Shown in pieces: positions 1-10,901 of a stretch of 64,000 nt of DNA. Position numbers and translations under genes: made by a program. This stretch comes from Blasia pusilla (lineage: Eukaryota; Marchantiophyta; Marchantiopsida; Blasiales), in contig CM114275.1 in the NCBI GenBank assembly GCA_050084515.1, forward strand, positions 7,006,001 through 7,070,000. Direction: 5' to 3'. Numbering within the stretch: position 1 is the stretch's first letter; the number at the start of each line of letters is the position of its first letter. The notes below the pieces were generated by a model. The model did no database searches, had not been told where the DNA came from, and was given only the letters and a program-made list of their open reading frames with translations.

Positions 1-76
1 CGAACTCAATCCTCTCCCGGTCATGCTGCGAGCAAGCACAGGTAGAGAAAACCACCATTCAGAGTATCAAATCGAC

Positions 77-262
77 CTGAGAAAGAGAACCTTTGGACAC
101 GAACCGAGCAAGGGACGAGGCAATCGACTGCATCCCGCGGCTCAGAGCTGAATCGTCGATATCGGCCATGACCACCTGCAATTTAGCAGCCGCTGCGACT
201 TGAGCCATGCCCGCGCCCATCTGCCCGGCTCCCACCACTCCAACTATCCTAACACTCGCCAT
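77..262 (-). CDS. 3-hydroxybutyryl/3-hydroxyacyl-CoA dehydrogenase, first exon (partial gene)
   Basis: This is the N-terminal exon of an NAD(P)-dependent 3-hydroxyacyl-CoA dehydrogenase-type enzyme, which oxidises the 3-hydroxyl of an acyl-CoA. The ATG is at 262 on the minus strand. Residues 5-20 form the Rossmann beta-alpha-beta turn with the dinucleotide-binding run VVGAGQMGAGMAQV, followed by a hydrophobic strand ending in the acidic pair ADIDD that normally contacts the adenosine ribose. After 62 codons a CAG|GTCGAT donor sits at 77/76, so the open frame beyond it (to 59) is intron. The rest of the gene lies left of the window. No targeting peptide precedes the fold, so a cytosolic or peroxisomal form is more likely than a mitochondrial one. 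The family call is firm from the nucleotide-binding signature. The exact substrate (3-hydroxybutyryl-CoA is the usual plant annotation) is inferred. Confidence 0.8.
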
Positions 263-664
263 CCCAATCCGTATCCCCGCGCCTCTCCGCCTTCGTGAAT
301 CAGCGCACTACCGCAGCGGACAATCGCGAAGCACTGGATTCCCAATTCACTCCCCGAGCACGGAGCCAAGTCTCAGAGCCCCCGCATCCCTCACGAATTC
401 TGCTCTACAAACCCCAACGACGACCAACACCCCCGAGCGCCTACTCCATCGCTGACAAGGGCCCCGAGAAAAGCAAAGGACTGCGACTACTCCATCCACA
501 CAGCCGACTAGTATGTTTACGGGTGATCAAATTTCTTTTAAGACAACCCAAATAATACAACGTTGCTATTTTTTTTTCACCATTTTGTGCTATACATAAT
601 AGATAACAAATTTCTCCATTTTTATTTTATTTTCCAGTTTTTTGGTATTCTCTGACTAGAATTT

Positions 665-795
665 ATATTATTATTGGAAAGTGCTTTCATGATTTGTTAA
701 CATCTCTACGTTTGACACTTGACAATTGGACAACACGAAAAATTCAATTTGTGTGTCGTATCATTAGTCCCTTCATGGGCTATTTAAACCTTTTT
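665..795 (+). repeat. Dispersed repeat family 'TTATTATTGG', copy A
   Basis: The segment starting ATTATTATTGGAAAGTGC and running on through TTTGACACTTGACAATTGG and ATTAGTCCCTTCATGGGC matches, with many substitutions, segments near 20.89-21.04 kb and 48.53-48.88 kb. In the last of these it occurs as two head-to-head arms. It looks like the end of a non-autonomous DNA element. No coding capacity was seen. Confidence 0.5.
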
Positions 796-1383
796 TATTT
801 CCTGTGGACTCGACAAAGTCCCATCTTCTTGTTCCGTGGTTCCCATCTCCTTTATGGTTCATCAGATCATATGGGACAAAGGGGTATTTGCGGCTCCGGC
901 AACCGATTGGATACGGATTATAAATTGGTGGTAAAAATAGGCGTCGGGTTGTTGATTGGGGATGTGGGTTGATCGAAGTGAGTTCGGGTGTATATTATGG
1001 GCAGGGCGGGTGCTCAGACGTGCATTGAAGATGGACATAAGTTCACTAACACGGACTTTGTTCGTATGCAATCTTGGAACCTGAGAGGGGAGACAAGAGA
1101 GCGAGAGAGCATAAGAGAGACGAATTTGAAGAAAGAGCTGAGAGGACGGCGGCCTAACCCTAAAACCTCTTGTCCTTACCGCATTCCATCCATCCGCCCC
1201 ACCCTGAACGGATTCCTAAGCATTTCCAACCATTGTGTCCGCTAGCATTACCCACCTCCCATATCCATCCATCTATACCGATCCTCTCCTCGAAGAACCG
1301 AGCCGCATGGGACGAAGCCCTAGTTTACAAGATCTTAAATATATGCAAGACCGTGACTATCTATGCACTTCAAAGAATTAAGT

Positions 1384-1427
1384 GGCCCTATTATGTCCGG
1401 GCATGGATCAGCGGACATAATAGGGCC
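1384..1427. repeat. Perfect 16-bp inverted repeat
   Basis: Arms at 1384-1399 and 1412-1427 are exact reverse complements around a 12-base loop, and the pairing resumes outside with one base of slippage. Confidence 0.85.
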
Positions 1428-4030
1428 CACTAACGAATGCCCAGTTAAACCGCCTTATTAGGGAAACTCAAAAACAAACTATAGGGTCGGACTTCTGAAT
1501 CTGTAACTTACTATATGGTTATTAAATTTCATCTACTGGTGCGGTGTGCCGTTAGATATGGACGAGCATCTCTTACGGCCGAGCCTCCAATTGCAAGCCC
1601 ATAGTTAGTTTATTTAACTCACCCGAGCTGGAAACTATGGAATGTAATAATATTGAACTTCCTCGGATGTAAGTGGAGGTCGTCCGTAGTTTATGGTCAA
1701 ACACTTGAAGGACGTCAAAAAAATTACGTCCGCTATATGAGACACCCTATTAGGTCTACTCATCGCTTCCCCATGGGGGAGGACAAGGATCCCATCATGC
1801 CATATAGTGGTGACAACTCGTTCCCTCCGATAGCAAGCCAATATTGTCGTATGTTCACCCTCAACGGCAATGAAGCAAATCTTAGTCTTGTGAGGGGTTT
1901 GAGTAGGGTGATAAAAGTAGAGAAGCAAAGAGCTGCTTTATTGGAGAGAATAATCACTCTCTAAGCTAAGGCCCCATTTTTGTCCATTCACCTCGCCCCC
2001 ATAGTACACAACTCAAACTCATTCCTGTCTTCTACACAACGGGAGCAAAAATGAGTAGCCCTATAAGGGCCACTCAAAGTTGTGGTTGCTTTAAGTCATG
2101 CAATGATAGATAAAATCGTTGTCTGGATGTGTCCCACCCTTCCATGACGGAGGGGGTTTACTTTGCGCATGATTGGTACCAAAATGGATGGGAGGGTTTC
2201 GGGACAAACATGACATAACGAGGTTAAAATGTGGGGATTTCCATGAGGGAAAGATGACAAAAATGGAGATCGTCGTTAGGCGCAAACAACAATCGATTAA
2301 TTTGGGCATGCCAATTGCCACAACCAAAAGGTTTTTTTAAGGGTTGTCTCATGGAAACTAATGTAAGACCCACGAAGGCCGCTTTGAGTGGACATATTCT
2401 ATCGCATTTTGATGTTATGAATTTCTCTTATCTTTAATTATTCATTTATAAAAATAAAAATTTTATGTAGTTCTTTGCAATTTTGGTGTTCATAGATTTT
2501 TAAGTTTAGTTTTTGTTCTTTAATCCTCGTTCATTCCAATATTATTTTCATTTTAATTAAGTTTGGGTAAGAAAATTGTGACACAAGATTTAACATAAGA
2601 AAAAATTCTTTCTTCAATATACAAATAAATTAGATTGTAAATGCAACTTACAAGAGAACCCTCCCTATGCTCTAGAGAGAGCCCCCTCTACATAGAGACC
2701 TATGAGAACGGAGGAATAAATCTTATCACTTTATCTATAGTAAAATGATTTTATCCTCAAGAAAATATCCAAACCAAGAGAATTCTTTGAAAGATTGTGA
2801 TATTTTTTTAGAGGACCATTTTCTAGCAATCAATGTTCGTATCAAGGTATGCATGTATTGCTTATACTATCCATGGTGTTTGGTGAAAGATACTTACTAT
2901 TTCCCTTTATTTTATTTTCTTTTGTACTTGGTTGGAGCTCCTTTTCTACTTTTCAATCCAATTAGTTGTGACTTTGGATCAGGTTGACTCTTTATGTCTT
3001 TTGGGATCATTTCTTTTCTTTTCTTATTCTATCAATTTGGAATAAATTCTTTTTCTTTAACAAGTAACATCTAATTTCGTCTTTTTACAAAAAGAATAGT
3101 TGTAAGAAAAACCCATAAAAGATTTTTTATACTATATTTGAATATTTATTTATTTACATAGAGGATGGTTTAAGGCGTGGGAAATTTTTGGTCAGAGGCG
3201 TTTGACAAGTTCATTTCTTGCACACTTTCAAAGTGAATCTAGTGCAACCTCTGTTTGGTTTTTTCTCCCTATAGAGTTGGCACAATTACAAACTAGTACA
3301 ATGGTTAAACCATTTGCCACAAATTTACTTTGGGCTCTTTTTTTTTAACCCTTGGTGTACCCCTATTATCATTTTAATTTGTCTTTGAGAAGGTTAGGTA
3401 TAATATCTTAAAATACATAATTTCTTCTTTTAAATCTTTTAATCCCACCTTTTTCAATTAACTCCTCTATCCCAACATTTGCATCGTAGAATATTTTTTC
3501 ATAGTCTTATGTCGTCCACCCTTGACTTCCTTTTGACCACTATTGGATAAATTTGTCATAAATCTTGATGGTTCGCTATTTTTCTTGTAAAGCATATATG
3601 CCATTTCTCATAATAATATACAATTTTATTGAAAAAAAATCCCCTTCTTAGCCCCCATCCCCATTCTCTTTGGACACGTCCTCCTATTGTGTTGTATCCA
3701 TACTAAATTTGATGCCCATTTGCAACTTTCAGACTTTGAAGAGTCGCATTATAAACACACTACGATTGCATTACACTCAGAACTTGGAAGAATGTGTATT
3801 CAGCTGATAAAATTTTCTATGTTTCATTTCCATGCACGAAGATACATTCATTGATTCTTAATGCTTTTGTGCACAATGAAGAGATACATAGGAAGGTGGT
3901 CAACAGTTTCCTCGCAAAGTTAAAGAAAAAATTGCAAAAAATTTGCGTAGTTCTTCTACATAGTTCTTCCCTAGCATAGACAGCAACATCTGAGTATAGA
4001 TAGGTTATGATCAAATTTAGTATCACAAAA

Positions 4031-4073
4031 GCACACAGGATAGATTTTGGGATACTAAATCTATCGTGTGTGC
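4031..4073. repeat. Near-perfect 15-bp inverted repeat
   Basis: Arms 4031-4045 and 4059-4073 pair at 14 of 15 positions around a 13-base loop. A second short complementary pair (TTAGTATC/GATACTAA) overlaps the structure. Confidence 0.75.
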
Positions 4074-4242
4074 AATCATGTTCCAGAAGTGAATCGTGCC
4101 ACAACATAAAAAATTGGGCATTTCAATGTCAAACAGAATTTACGCCCAAAAGTTAGATCTTTATATGAAATTTGAAGTACAGATTCTGACACACTATAAG
4201 AAGTGCTACTTATCCTCCATGAAGTATTGCTCAATGTGCACT

Positions 4243-4846
4243 TTAGTTAGCAGTACATCCAGAGGAACACTCGTCGCATTTCTTGTAATTCAGGTAATCA
4301 ACATATGAATCGGTATCGTCGGAGCTCACATAAGAACTCATCTTGAATAGATCGGCTCCACGCAGTTCAGGGCCAAAGCTATCCACCGATGGATCTGGGA
4401 TGGGTGGGTCATTTCAATCTTGGATGGAGCTTCACATGACACCTTCAATTTTCTTTTTTGAGTATTGAAGTCTTTTGAAAATTTAGAGTATCCAAATGCT
4501 CTTGCGTTTACTAGTTCCATATCTTCTACATTAAGACAAACAGGAGTCGAATAGTACTCGTCATCATCTTCAAAGAAAGATGTTTCATCAGCAAGGCTAA
4601 AGAGCTTCTTTGGAGAGGCATCCTTATGAATAGGAGAGTCAACTGGAGATGTACATTTTCCTCCTTATTAAGAGTTTCCTCATGTACTCGACAATATGTT
4701 GGTGATGATGCACGTGTTTTTTTGGAAGTATTTCCATCTTGGAGATGGAAAAGCCTCTCTCTTGGTTGCCTCATCAATATGGATTGCATGTTGCTATGAC
4801 TTGATCGTTTGAAAATGGGAAAGCTTCGACCTTGCACATATTTTCC
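4243..4846 (-). pseudogene. Unrecognised frameshifted coding remnant
   Basis: Read on the minus strand, three successive open segments in different frames look like pieces of one protein. The first has a basic, serine-rich segment (about 4840-4650). The second contains SPKKLFSLADETSFFEDDDE and then VEDMELVNARAFGYSKF (about 4650-4420). The third contains PDPSVDSFGPELRGADLFK and ends KKCDECSSGCTAN before a TAA at 4245-4243. The acidic clusters, aromatic-rich runs and Cys-rich tail are unlike random AT-rich sequence, and the frame changes coincide with the ends of each coherent stretch. I do not recognise the family. It could also be the last exons of a live gene with sequence errors, but I found no splice signals that would join the frames. 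Confidence 0.35.
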
Positions 4847-5272
4847 CCTTTAACATGGTAGACTTCCTAGCTATTCGTCTGGTAGACATGCCTGTGAGTT
4901 GTAAACTTACAATAATCTTATGTACCGTAGTGCACCACCTTTGATGGAATAAAAATAGAGAGGCACGGAAAAAGCCTTATAATAGAATGTTAGACTTCTC
5001 CAATTGTGATCAAAGCTATGATAAAAATATAAATGATAAAAGATTTTGAATGTCACTTCTACCTACTCCACTTTCTACATATGTTTGCAAAAGATTGTAG
5101 TAAAATGCTATGCATGAGAAAAAAATGAGTCATGAAGTACATGAACTATTTTGTATTGAAGGGCTCACTTACAAATGTGCAATATAGTTGCCCAAAAAGA
5201 GCAATAGAGAGATTGCTTGTTTTGAATGTTGATAAGATGTCAATAGTTTAATAGAATGGCTTATATAGACAG

Positions 5273-5314
5273 CTTCTGCAATTAACATCACTAAAGTGAT
5301 GTTAATTGCAGAAG
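5273..5314. repeat. Perfect 20-bp inverted repeat, 2-base loop
   Basis: Arms 5273-5292 and 5295-5314 are exact reverse complements separated by AA, almost a pure palindrome. Confidence 0.9.
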
Positions 5315-5658
5315 TCACATCAACGTGTATGTTTATGGCTACGATGGCCTCTATACCTAAGCTTGTGGCTAGACTGACCTCTAATTGGTTATGCAAGTAA
5401 TTGGTGAGTGGAAAAACCGCGCAAACAACCCATGTATTAGTGGTAACTTGAAGTTATGACCAGAGTGATCATGAATCAAAATCAAAAAGTAATAAAATTG
5501 GATAAAGATTAGTTGGTAGCTGCCAATATGATTTGGAACAGATCTCTCAAAATGGCATAAATCAGAATTCAAATTTTCAAATTTATTTTATGAAAGAATA
5601 TGATATTACTTCCTCAAAATAAATACCTATCAAATATGTTGTGCGAATACACATCGCT

Positions 5659-6435
5659 GCCACGATGCTAGTTTGTGATGGGTGTTCTCGAGGATGGCAT
5701 ATGTCGTGTTTGACGCCGCCTCTTGACTTGGTTCCTCAGGGACGTTGGCTTTGTCCCAGATGTACATAGGTGTGATAGGTAGCTACAAGATGACTCTTGA
5801 TGTTATGGATTGCAAGAAGATGACTAACGATGGGGCGACATAGCACCCAACCTCCTAATCTTAGCACCGAAAAAGGTGCATAGCATTTAGACTTGTTTTG
5901 TAGGCTATCTGGAGTTAGAGGGACCTAACCACCAGCTAGGGGGGCAATTGGGGTTGTCAAGTCGTTCATGTGTAGAGATGTTAGGATTCATAGCTAGATG
6001 GATCTTAGACATGTGTGTGCATGACAGCCGATGTATGTTGGCAGCGATGTGTATTTGCATGACAGTTGTCATGGTAGATGAGGCGTAGGGCAAGATAGTA
6101 TCGAGGCCTTAGAGGGATCTTGTACTTCCCTATTTTGAGAGGTCATATGTGACATGCTCTTAGGAAGTGATGTACGAGTGTAGGTCATCCTTCCCTTTAT
6201 GAGGAGTGGCAACCTTGGAGAGGTTGACCTTCCTAGCCATGTATGGCTCCACTTGGACCTATAGGGTTGTGGGTTAGTTGGTAGTTGGTCTCATAAGGAG
6301 ACCACGTGTGTAGTTGTATGGATGTACTACAGGTTGGTAGTGACTTGCTAGGAGGGAGGTAACCTATGTGTACAGGTCACCCATGGAGGTGCCCAGGGGG
6401 TTTACCTTGGATGAGTCTCATTTGGAGCTCATCTC
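5659..6435 (+). repeat. 5' LTR of the Ty3-like element
   Basis: Matches 15676-16103 closely at both ends. It is longer because the downstream copy lacks the region equal to about 5867-6175 and a further 35-40 bases near 6390-6425. The true 3' edge is uncertain because the downstream copy is truncated. Its first 110 bases encode the second half of a PHD finger, ending at TAG 5767-5769, and keep the cysteine codon that is mutated in the 3' copy. Confidence 0.75.
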
Positions 6436-9400
6436 CTTAGGATTGTAGATCCTTGTTGGGATCTGTGATATAGTGCGAGGTGCATGTATTGAGCTTGGAT
6501 TCTCTCTTGAAGAGTGGGCTAGGAGTGATCAATAAGGAGATCACACATTTTGGGAATCCTTGTGTATACTTTCTCTTGCTGTCACACCAGTGCGTATCTG
6601 AATCATAAGTATGGCTGTTTGGATGAAGCACTATTGATGGCAGATTTCATCAGAGTTTACAGTTTGTATTCAACTTTATATCCAAAGGAGATGCACGCTA
6701 GATCCGAATAGAAGAGAAAGACGAACTCAATTTGTGGTATAGAGCACAATTGTGGTGTTGTGGGGTTTGCATGAATTACAAGCTAGTGTATCCTGATCAT
6801 GCGGAAGGACATGGGGCAGAAGAATTGCTCAAATCAAAGTGAGATGTTCAAAATTGAGAAATCTGTGCAATACGACAGATTTGACAAGATTTGAAGAGAG
6901 GGAGGCTTCTCAATCCTGATAAAGTTGCTCAAGAGTAGAGCAATTGAGGATCAAATTGTAGGGACGGAGTTCCTAAGATAATTTTGGTAAGGAAATCAGT
7001 GCTGACCATGACCTTATTGAGTATGGGCAAGTCAGCAAGAGCGTGGGCAGTTCATTGCTGATTTTGAGAGAGGTGTGTTTGTTTCTGGACCAAATCGGAT
7101 GAATGTTGGGCAGGAGGAAAATCAAGCAAGAAGCAAATGTAAGGAGGGAACAATGGTGTTTGATTGTGCAAGATTTTGTGAGATCTGAATTTTCCATTGG
7201 AAAGCTCGCATAAAACTGAGTCCAACCGTGAAAACGAAGCTGATTTGAGAAAGATTCCATATAGCCGTGTACATTCCTTGAGATGAGCGGATCACCGGTG
7301 TGGAAAGGGTAGAAGAGCAACGCTGGGGCTGTTGTGCGAGGCATCAGAACTTAAGTTCTGATCGCCCTTGTTTGGAAAGTGAGAAGGAGTGAGGAGGAGA
7401 GCTCTTCATTCAATCAGAACTGAAGTTCCGATTTCCCTCGTGAACATGGTTCAGGAAAGGCAAGGAAGAAGCTACCATGTAGATTTCCCTCGGTGAGAGG
7501 TTGAGAAAGGTTTGGGGTGCTGCTAGTGTGGAGGAACTAGTGCCACTAGTTTGGAGCCGTCACTGGAGAAACTAGGACTGCTAGCCACAGAGTTGGTGGA
7601 GTTGAGGGAGGCATGAGAACTTAAGTTCTAATTCAGGAGATCCCTCCCAAGAGGCACTTTGGAGCACAGCGGCAAAGTGGGAATTGGAATTGAAGTTCTA
7701 ATTCAGCAGCAAGGGCCGAGTCATCTAAAGGGCATGGCACGGCACGATGCGGAAAGGGTGACAAGGAGCTGCAAAAGGGATTTGGAACTCAAGTTCCATT
7801 TCGAGGACAGTTGAGCCAAGGCGTGGTTCAAGTGCATGGTGGTCATCTCGATGGCATAGCAGAGATTGGCGCGGGGGGAGTGACAAGGAAGAAAGGAGGA
7901 TTGGGAACTCAAGTTCCAATTCTATAGCAGTTGGAGAACAATGGAGTGTCTCAACTGCAGTTGTCTACGGCGTGGTAGAGTGCGGCGGCGTAGAACTGCG
8001 AAGTGAAGTGAGGAGGCAATTGGACCTTCAATTCCCATTCCGCTCTTCAATTGTGGGTCTTCTCTACAAGGAGGTGGAGAGGATAGGAAGGAGGCAATCG
8101 AAACTCTAGATTCCATTTCGCTTCTGAGTTGTGGTGTGTCTTCTCTACAGGGAGGTGGAGATGAGAGGAAGGAGGCAATCAGAGCTCTAGTTCTCATTCC
8201 GCTCCTCAATTGTGGGTTCTCTTCAAGGAGGTGGAGAGGATAGTGAGGGCAATTAGAACCCAAGTTCTGATCCTCTTGGCGTGGGGTCGGCGTGACACTC
8301 AATTTTAGCATGGCGTTCAGAGGAAGGAGAGGAGAATCGGAATTGAAGTTCCTATTCTGCGGCCTCTCAGGTGGGGCGCGGCTCTTCTTCAGGCGCGGCG
8401 AGGGAGGAAGGAGAAAGAATTGGAACTATAGTTCCAATCCGCGGAGTGTTAAGTGGGCATAGTTCTCCCTACCAAGGCGCGACACGACGTGTAAAGCAGA
8501 GAGGGAGGAGTGAGCAATTAGAACTAAAGTTCCAGTTCTGTCATTCTTTTGTGAAGTGAGGAAGGAAGGAGTGAGCCAAGAGCATTTGGAACCAAAGTTC
8601 TAATTTGGCACTCTTTCACGTGAAGGATTTTGAGACGCCCGAGTGTCAGGCGAGTTGGCAAAGCGGCGCAGCAATTGGAACCCAAGTTCCCATTGGGATC
8701 AATCCGTCGCCCTTTTCTATCCCGAGGTAGTCTCTTTTGGTGCGGGTGAGAATCGGAATCTAAGTTCCAATTCCCACCTTAGTCTCCTACGGATCCGACG
8801 TTTGTGGCACGGCGAATTCGGAACTGAAGTTCCCATTCACGTGTGAGTTTGGCGCAGTGAAGCAAGGCGAAGAAGTGAGCGGGAGGTAAGGCAAGTGAAT
8901 CACAAGTATTCTCGGCGTTTTGAGGCTTCAAGGCGGGAGAGCGAGTGGGTGTGAGAGGCATCAAAGGCACCCATCCTAGTTCTATTCCTCCAGAGTGTGC
9001 TCAACTGGAAAGTTCTTTTGCATGTTGTGTTACCAACACACCCACAAGGAAGTGATGGCTAGTTGTTGCACACATGGGAATTTATTCACTTACCTTGCTG
9101 CTTATGGAGATGTTTGAGGGGTAATGCTTGGGGAACACACATTGTGGATTAGTGCGTTGGTGAGTGCATGGCACTACTGCGACTATTGTAGAGAACTTGG
9201 TGGGATGGATGTATATCACACTAGTCGGGAGTGACTTAGTGTGCGGGCTATTTTCCGAGTGTTGATCTCAAGTGAGATACGTGGAGGCGTGTCCACAGTT
9301 TGGGCATTGTCTAGTGCGAAGCTAGTGGCTTGGGAGTGAGTCATAGTAGTTTGCAGGTTTCACTTTGCGCATCCACATAGTATTGGGGAGCGTGGTAGTG

Positions 9401-9480
9401 GTAGAAGTGGCGGAGGATTTACACATAGTGGGGCTAGGTATTGAGGGTTTCCACATGAGGAACCACCTCAGCCGCCAGTT
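6436..9480 (+). other. Untranslated leader of the Ty3-like element
   Basis: About 3 kb between 5' LTR and Gag with no conserved protein. The middle (7345-8838) is a periodic palindromic array described separately. The flanks at 6.4-7.3 kb and 8.9-9.5 kb show nothing I recognise. Confidence 0.5.
7345..8838 (+). repeat. Array of about 17 palindromic motifs (GGAACT-N-AAGTTCC type)
   Basis: A degenerate palindrome with consensus near ATTGGAACTCAAGTTCCAATTC recurs about every 60-200 bases, near 7345, 7415, 7615, 7685, 7783, 7903, 8021, 8097, 8178, 8253, 8335, 8419, 8517, 8585, 8673, 8752 and 8815. The copy at 7345-7360 is a perfect 16-bp palindrome. Spacers are purine-rich (GGAAGGAGG-like) and partly alike; in 8030-8260 the unit is a clear tandem repeat of about 80-90 bases. 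The palindrome core is better preserved than the spacers. It lies wholly in the leader of the Ty3-like element. Open frames crossing it carry no protein motif. Confidence 0.85.
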
Positions 9481-9639
9481 GTAGTTACTCCAGAGGTGAC
9501 ATCAGCAGATTCTGAGTTACCCGAGAGGCCACGGAGTGCTGCGAGTATCGCCACACCGTTTTTGTGGGACATGGATGATCGCGATACGCATGGGTCCACA
9601 AGGGGACCTAGATGGTTCTCAAGCATGGTGGGAAGTTTG

Positions 9640-10620
9640 ATAGTTGGTGCGATGCACAGAGGATGCAAAACCAATAGAGATTTTACCCCTTTATGGCGTG
9701 GAAGGGACTTTTCCAGCATCTGGAGGGCCCTCCCATGGATGATTATCACGAGTTTCGGATTCTCCATGAGGCGGAGATCGAGGCATGGAGACTATTTTGG
9801 TCTTTAGGATATGTGTCCCTCACGGGGCATGCGATGTATGATGTGGCGGCTGCAATAGCACCCACTAACCGCACGGAGGAGACACTTGGAGGAGTTGTCG
9901 ACCCGAGTCTTACGAGTGTCACCAGCCGAGTACCACCCGCCTTCAACCCGTTGGTTGAGTTCTTCTGAGAGTTGGGGAGGAACTATCAAGGGGTGAGGAC
10001 CAACAAGTTGAAGTCGATTCATGATATTCAGCGGAGAGTGGAGGAGAGTCTTCAAGAGGCCTATGCATGGCTCCAACGGTTGATTACAGCGACTCAGGGT
10101 GTTATGGATGCGCAAGCATTTCACTTCTGGTATGCGATGCTAGACCACGAGCTGAGGATGAGAGTGCGAGATGCAACTCTCTTACATGTTGATTCGCCTA
10201 TTCTCAAGTTTGTATTTTTGTTGGCAGAGTGGATTGAGCTCAGCATACTTGAGGAGAGAGTTTTGACGACAGGCGGGTCATCTTCGAGGGAGACGACACA
10301 AGTGACAGTGTCTTCATCAGTGCCTAAATACACTGCTCAAGATAGAGTCATGGGACCGAGGGCTACGAGAGGATACCGGGAGTGAGGACCATGACTAGTT
10401 TAGTCATACGTTGGGCAACAGGGCTCACGTATTTCTTGTTGGACGTGTGGAGGATCACATCGTCAGCGAGATTGTAGACAGCAGAGTGGAGTGCAAGCAG
10501 TACCATCAGATGTGTATGAGGCGGCTAAGGGGAGGCCACCCTTACCTCAGTGTGATCATTGCCAGAGATATGGGCAAATATGTGAGAGATGTTTCGAGCT
10601 CCACCCCGAGCTGCGCCTAA
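9640..10620 (+). pseudogene. gag: Gag of the Ty3-like element
   Basis: In one frame (with a shift near 9640-9690) the segment 9693-10384 reads as a helical capsid-like domain, including ILHEAEIEAWRLFW, LQEAYAWLQRLI and FHFWYAMLDHELRMRV, as in the retrotransposon Gag family. A TGA at 9966-9968 breaks it. Downstream, in the same frame at about 10550-10600, is a compact zinc-knuckle-like motif CDHCQRYGQICERCFELH, followed by a Gly/Arg-rich tract. Gag would form the cytoplasmic particle around the RNA. A TGA and later frame breaks make it non-functional. Confidence 0.7.
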
Positions 10621-10901
10621 AGGGAGGTTGAGGATCTGGAGGTGGCAGAGGACGAGGTGTAAGAGGTCAAGGTTGAGGTTGTGGTGGAGGCAAGATCCCA
10701 CCACCTGCTAGAGCGAGTGTAGCACTTGCATTAGAGGCAACTTTGGTGAGGATTGCTCAATTGGAGCAACGCCTTCATGCTGTGACGGTCTGGCAAGCAT
10801 CTACATCAAGTGTAGGGGGCGTGTCAACTTCTGGATCTGCTCAAGCCTAGGATATGGCGAGAGATCTAGGAGGTATCGGATTTTTGTACAACACCTCATA
10901 G

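Larger units (their letters stand above)
263..4240. other. Gene-free stretch with 5' flank of the dehydrogenase
   Basis: Bases 263 to about 520 are GC-rich and probably hold the promoter and 5' UTR of the minus-strand dehydrogenase. From about 540 the sequence turns AT-rich. It holds one copy of a dispersed repeat (about 665-790) and two fold-back sequences, listed separately. Open frames here are short, lack family motifs or start at non-ATG codons. I see no convincing gene. Confidence 0.5.

Noticed and set aside
1653-1964. 103-codon plus frame
   Set aside because: Begins with TTG, no ATG near the start and no family resemblance; an equally long minus frame overlaps it.
5659-5769. A host PHD-finger gene exon
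   Set aside because: The half finger repeats exactly at 15676 and in a diverged LTR at 37.7 kb, so it is part of the retrotransposon LTR.
7922-8311. 129-codon minus frame across the palindromic array
   Set aside because: Its internal protein repeats simply mirror the DNA repeats.
7345-8838. CRISPR-like array
   Set aside because: The repeats are short degenerate dyads with related, variable-length spacers inside a eukaryotic retrotransposon leader; there are no cas genes.
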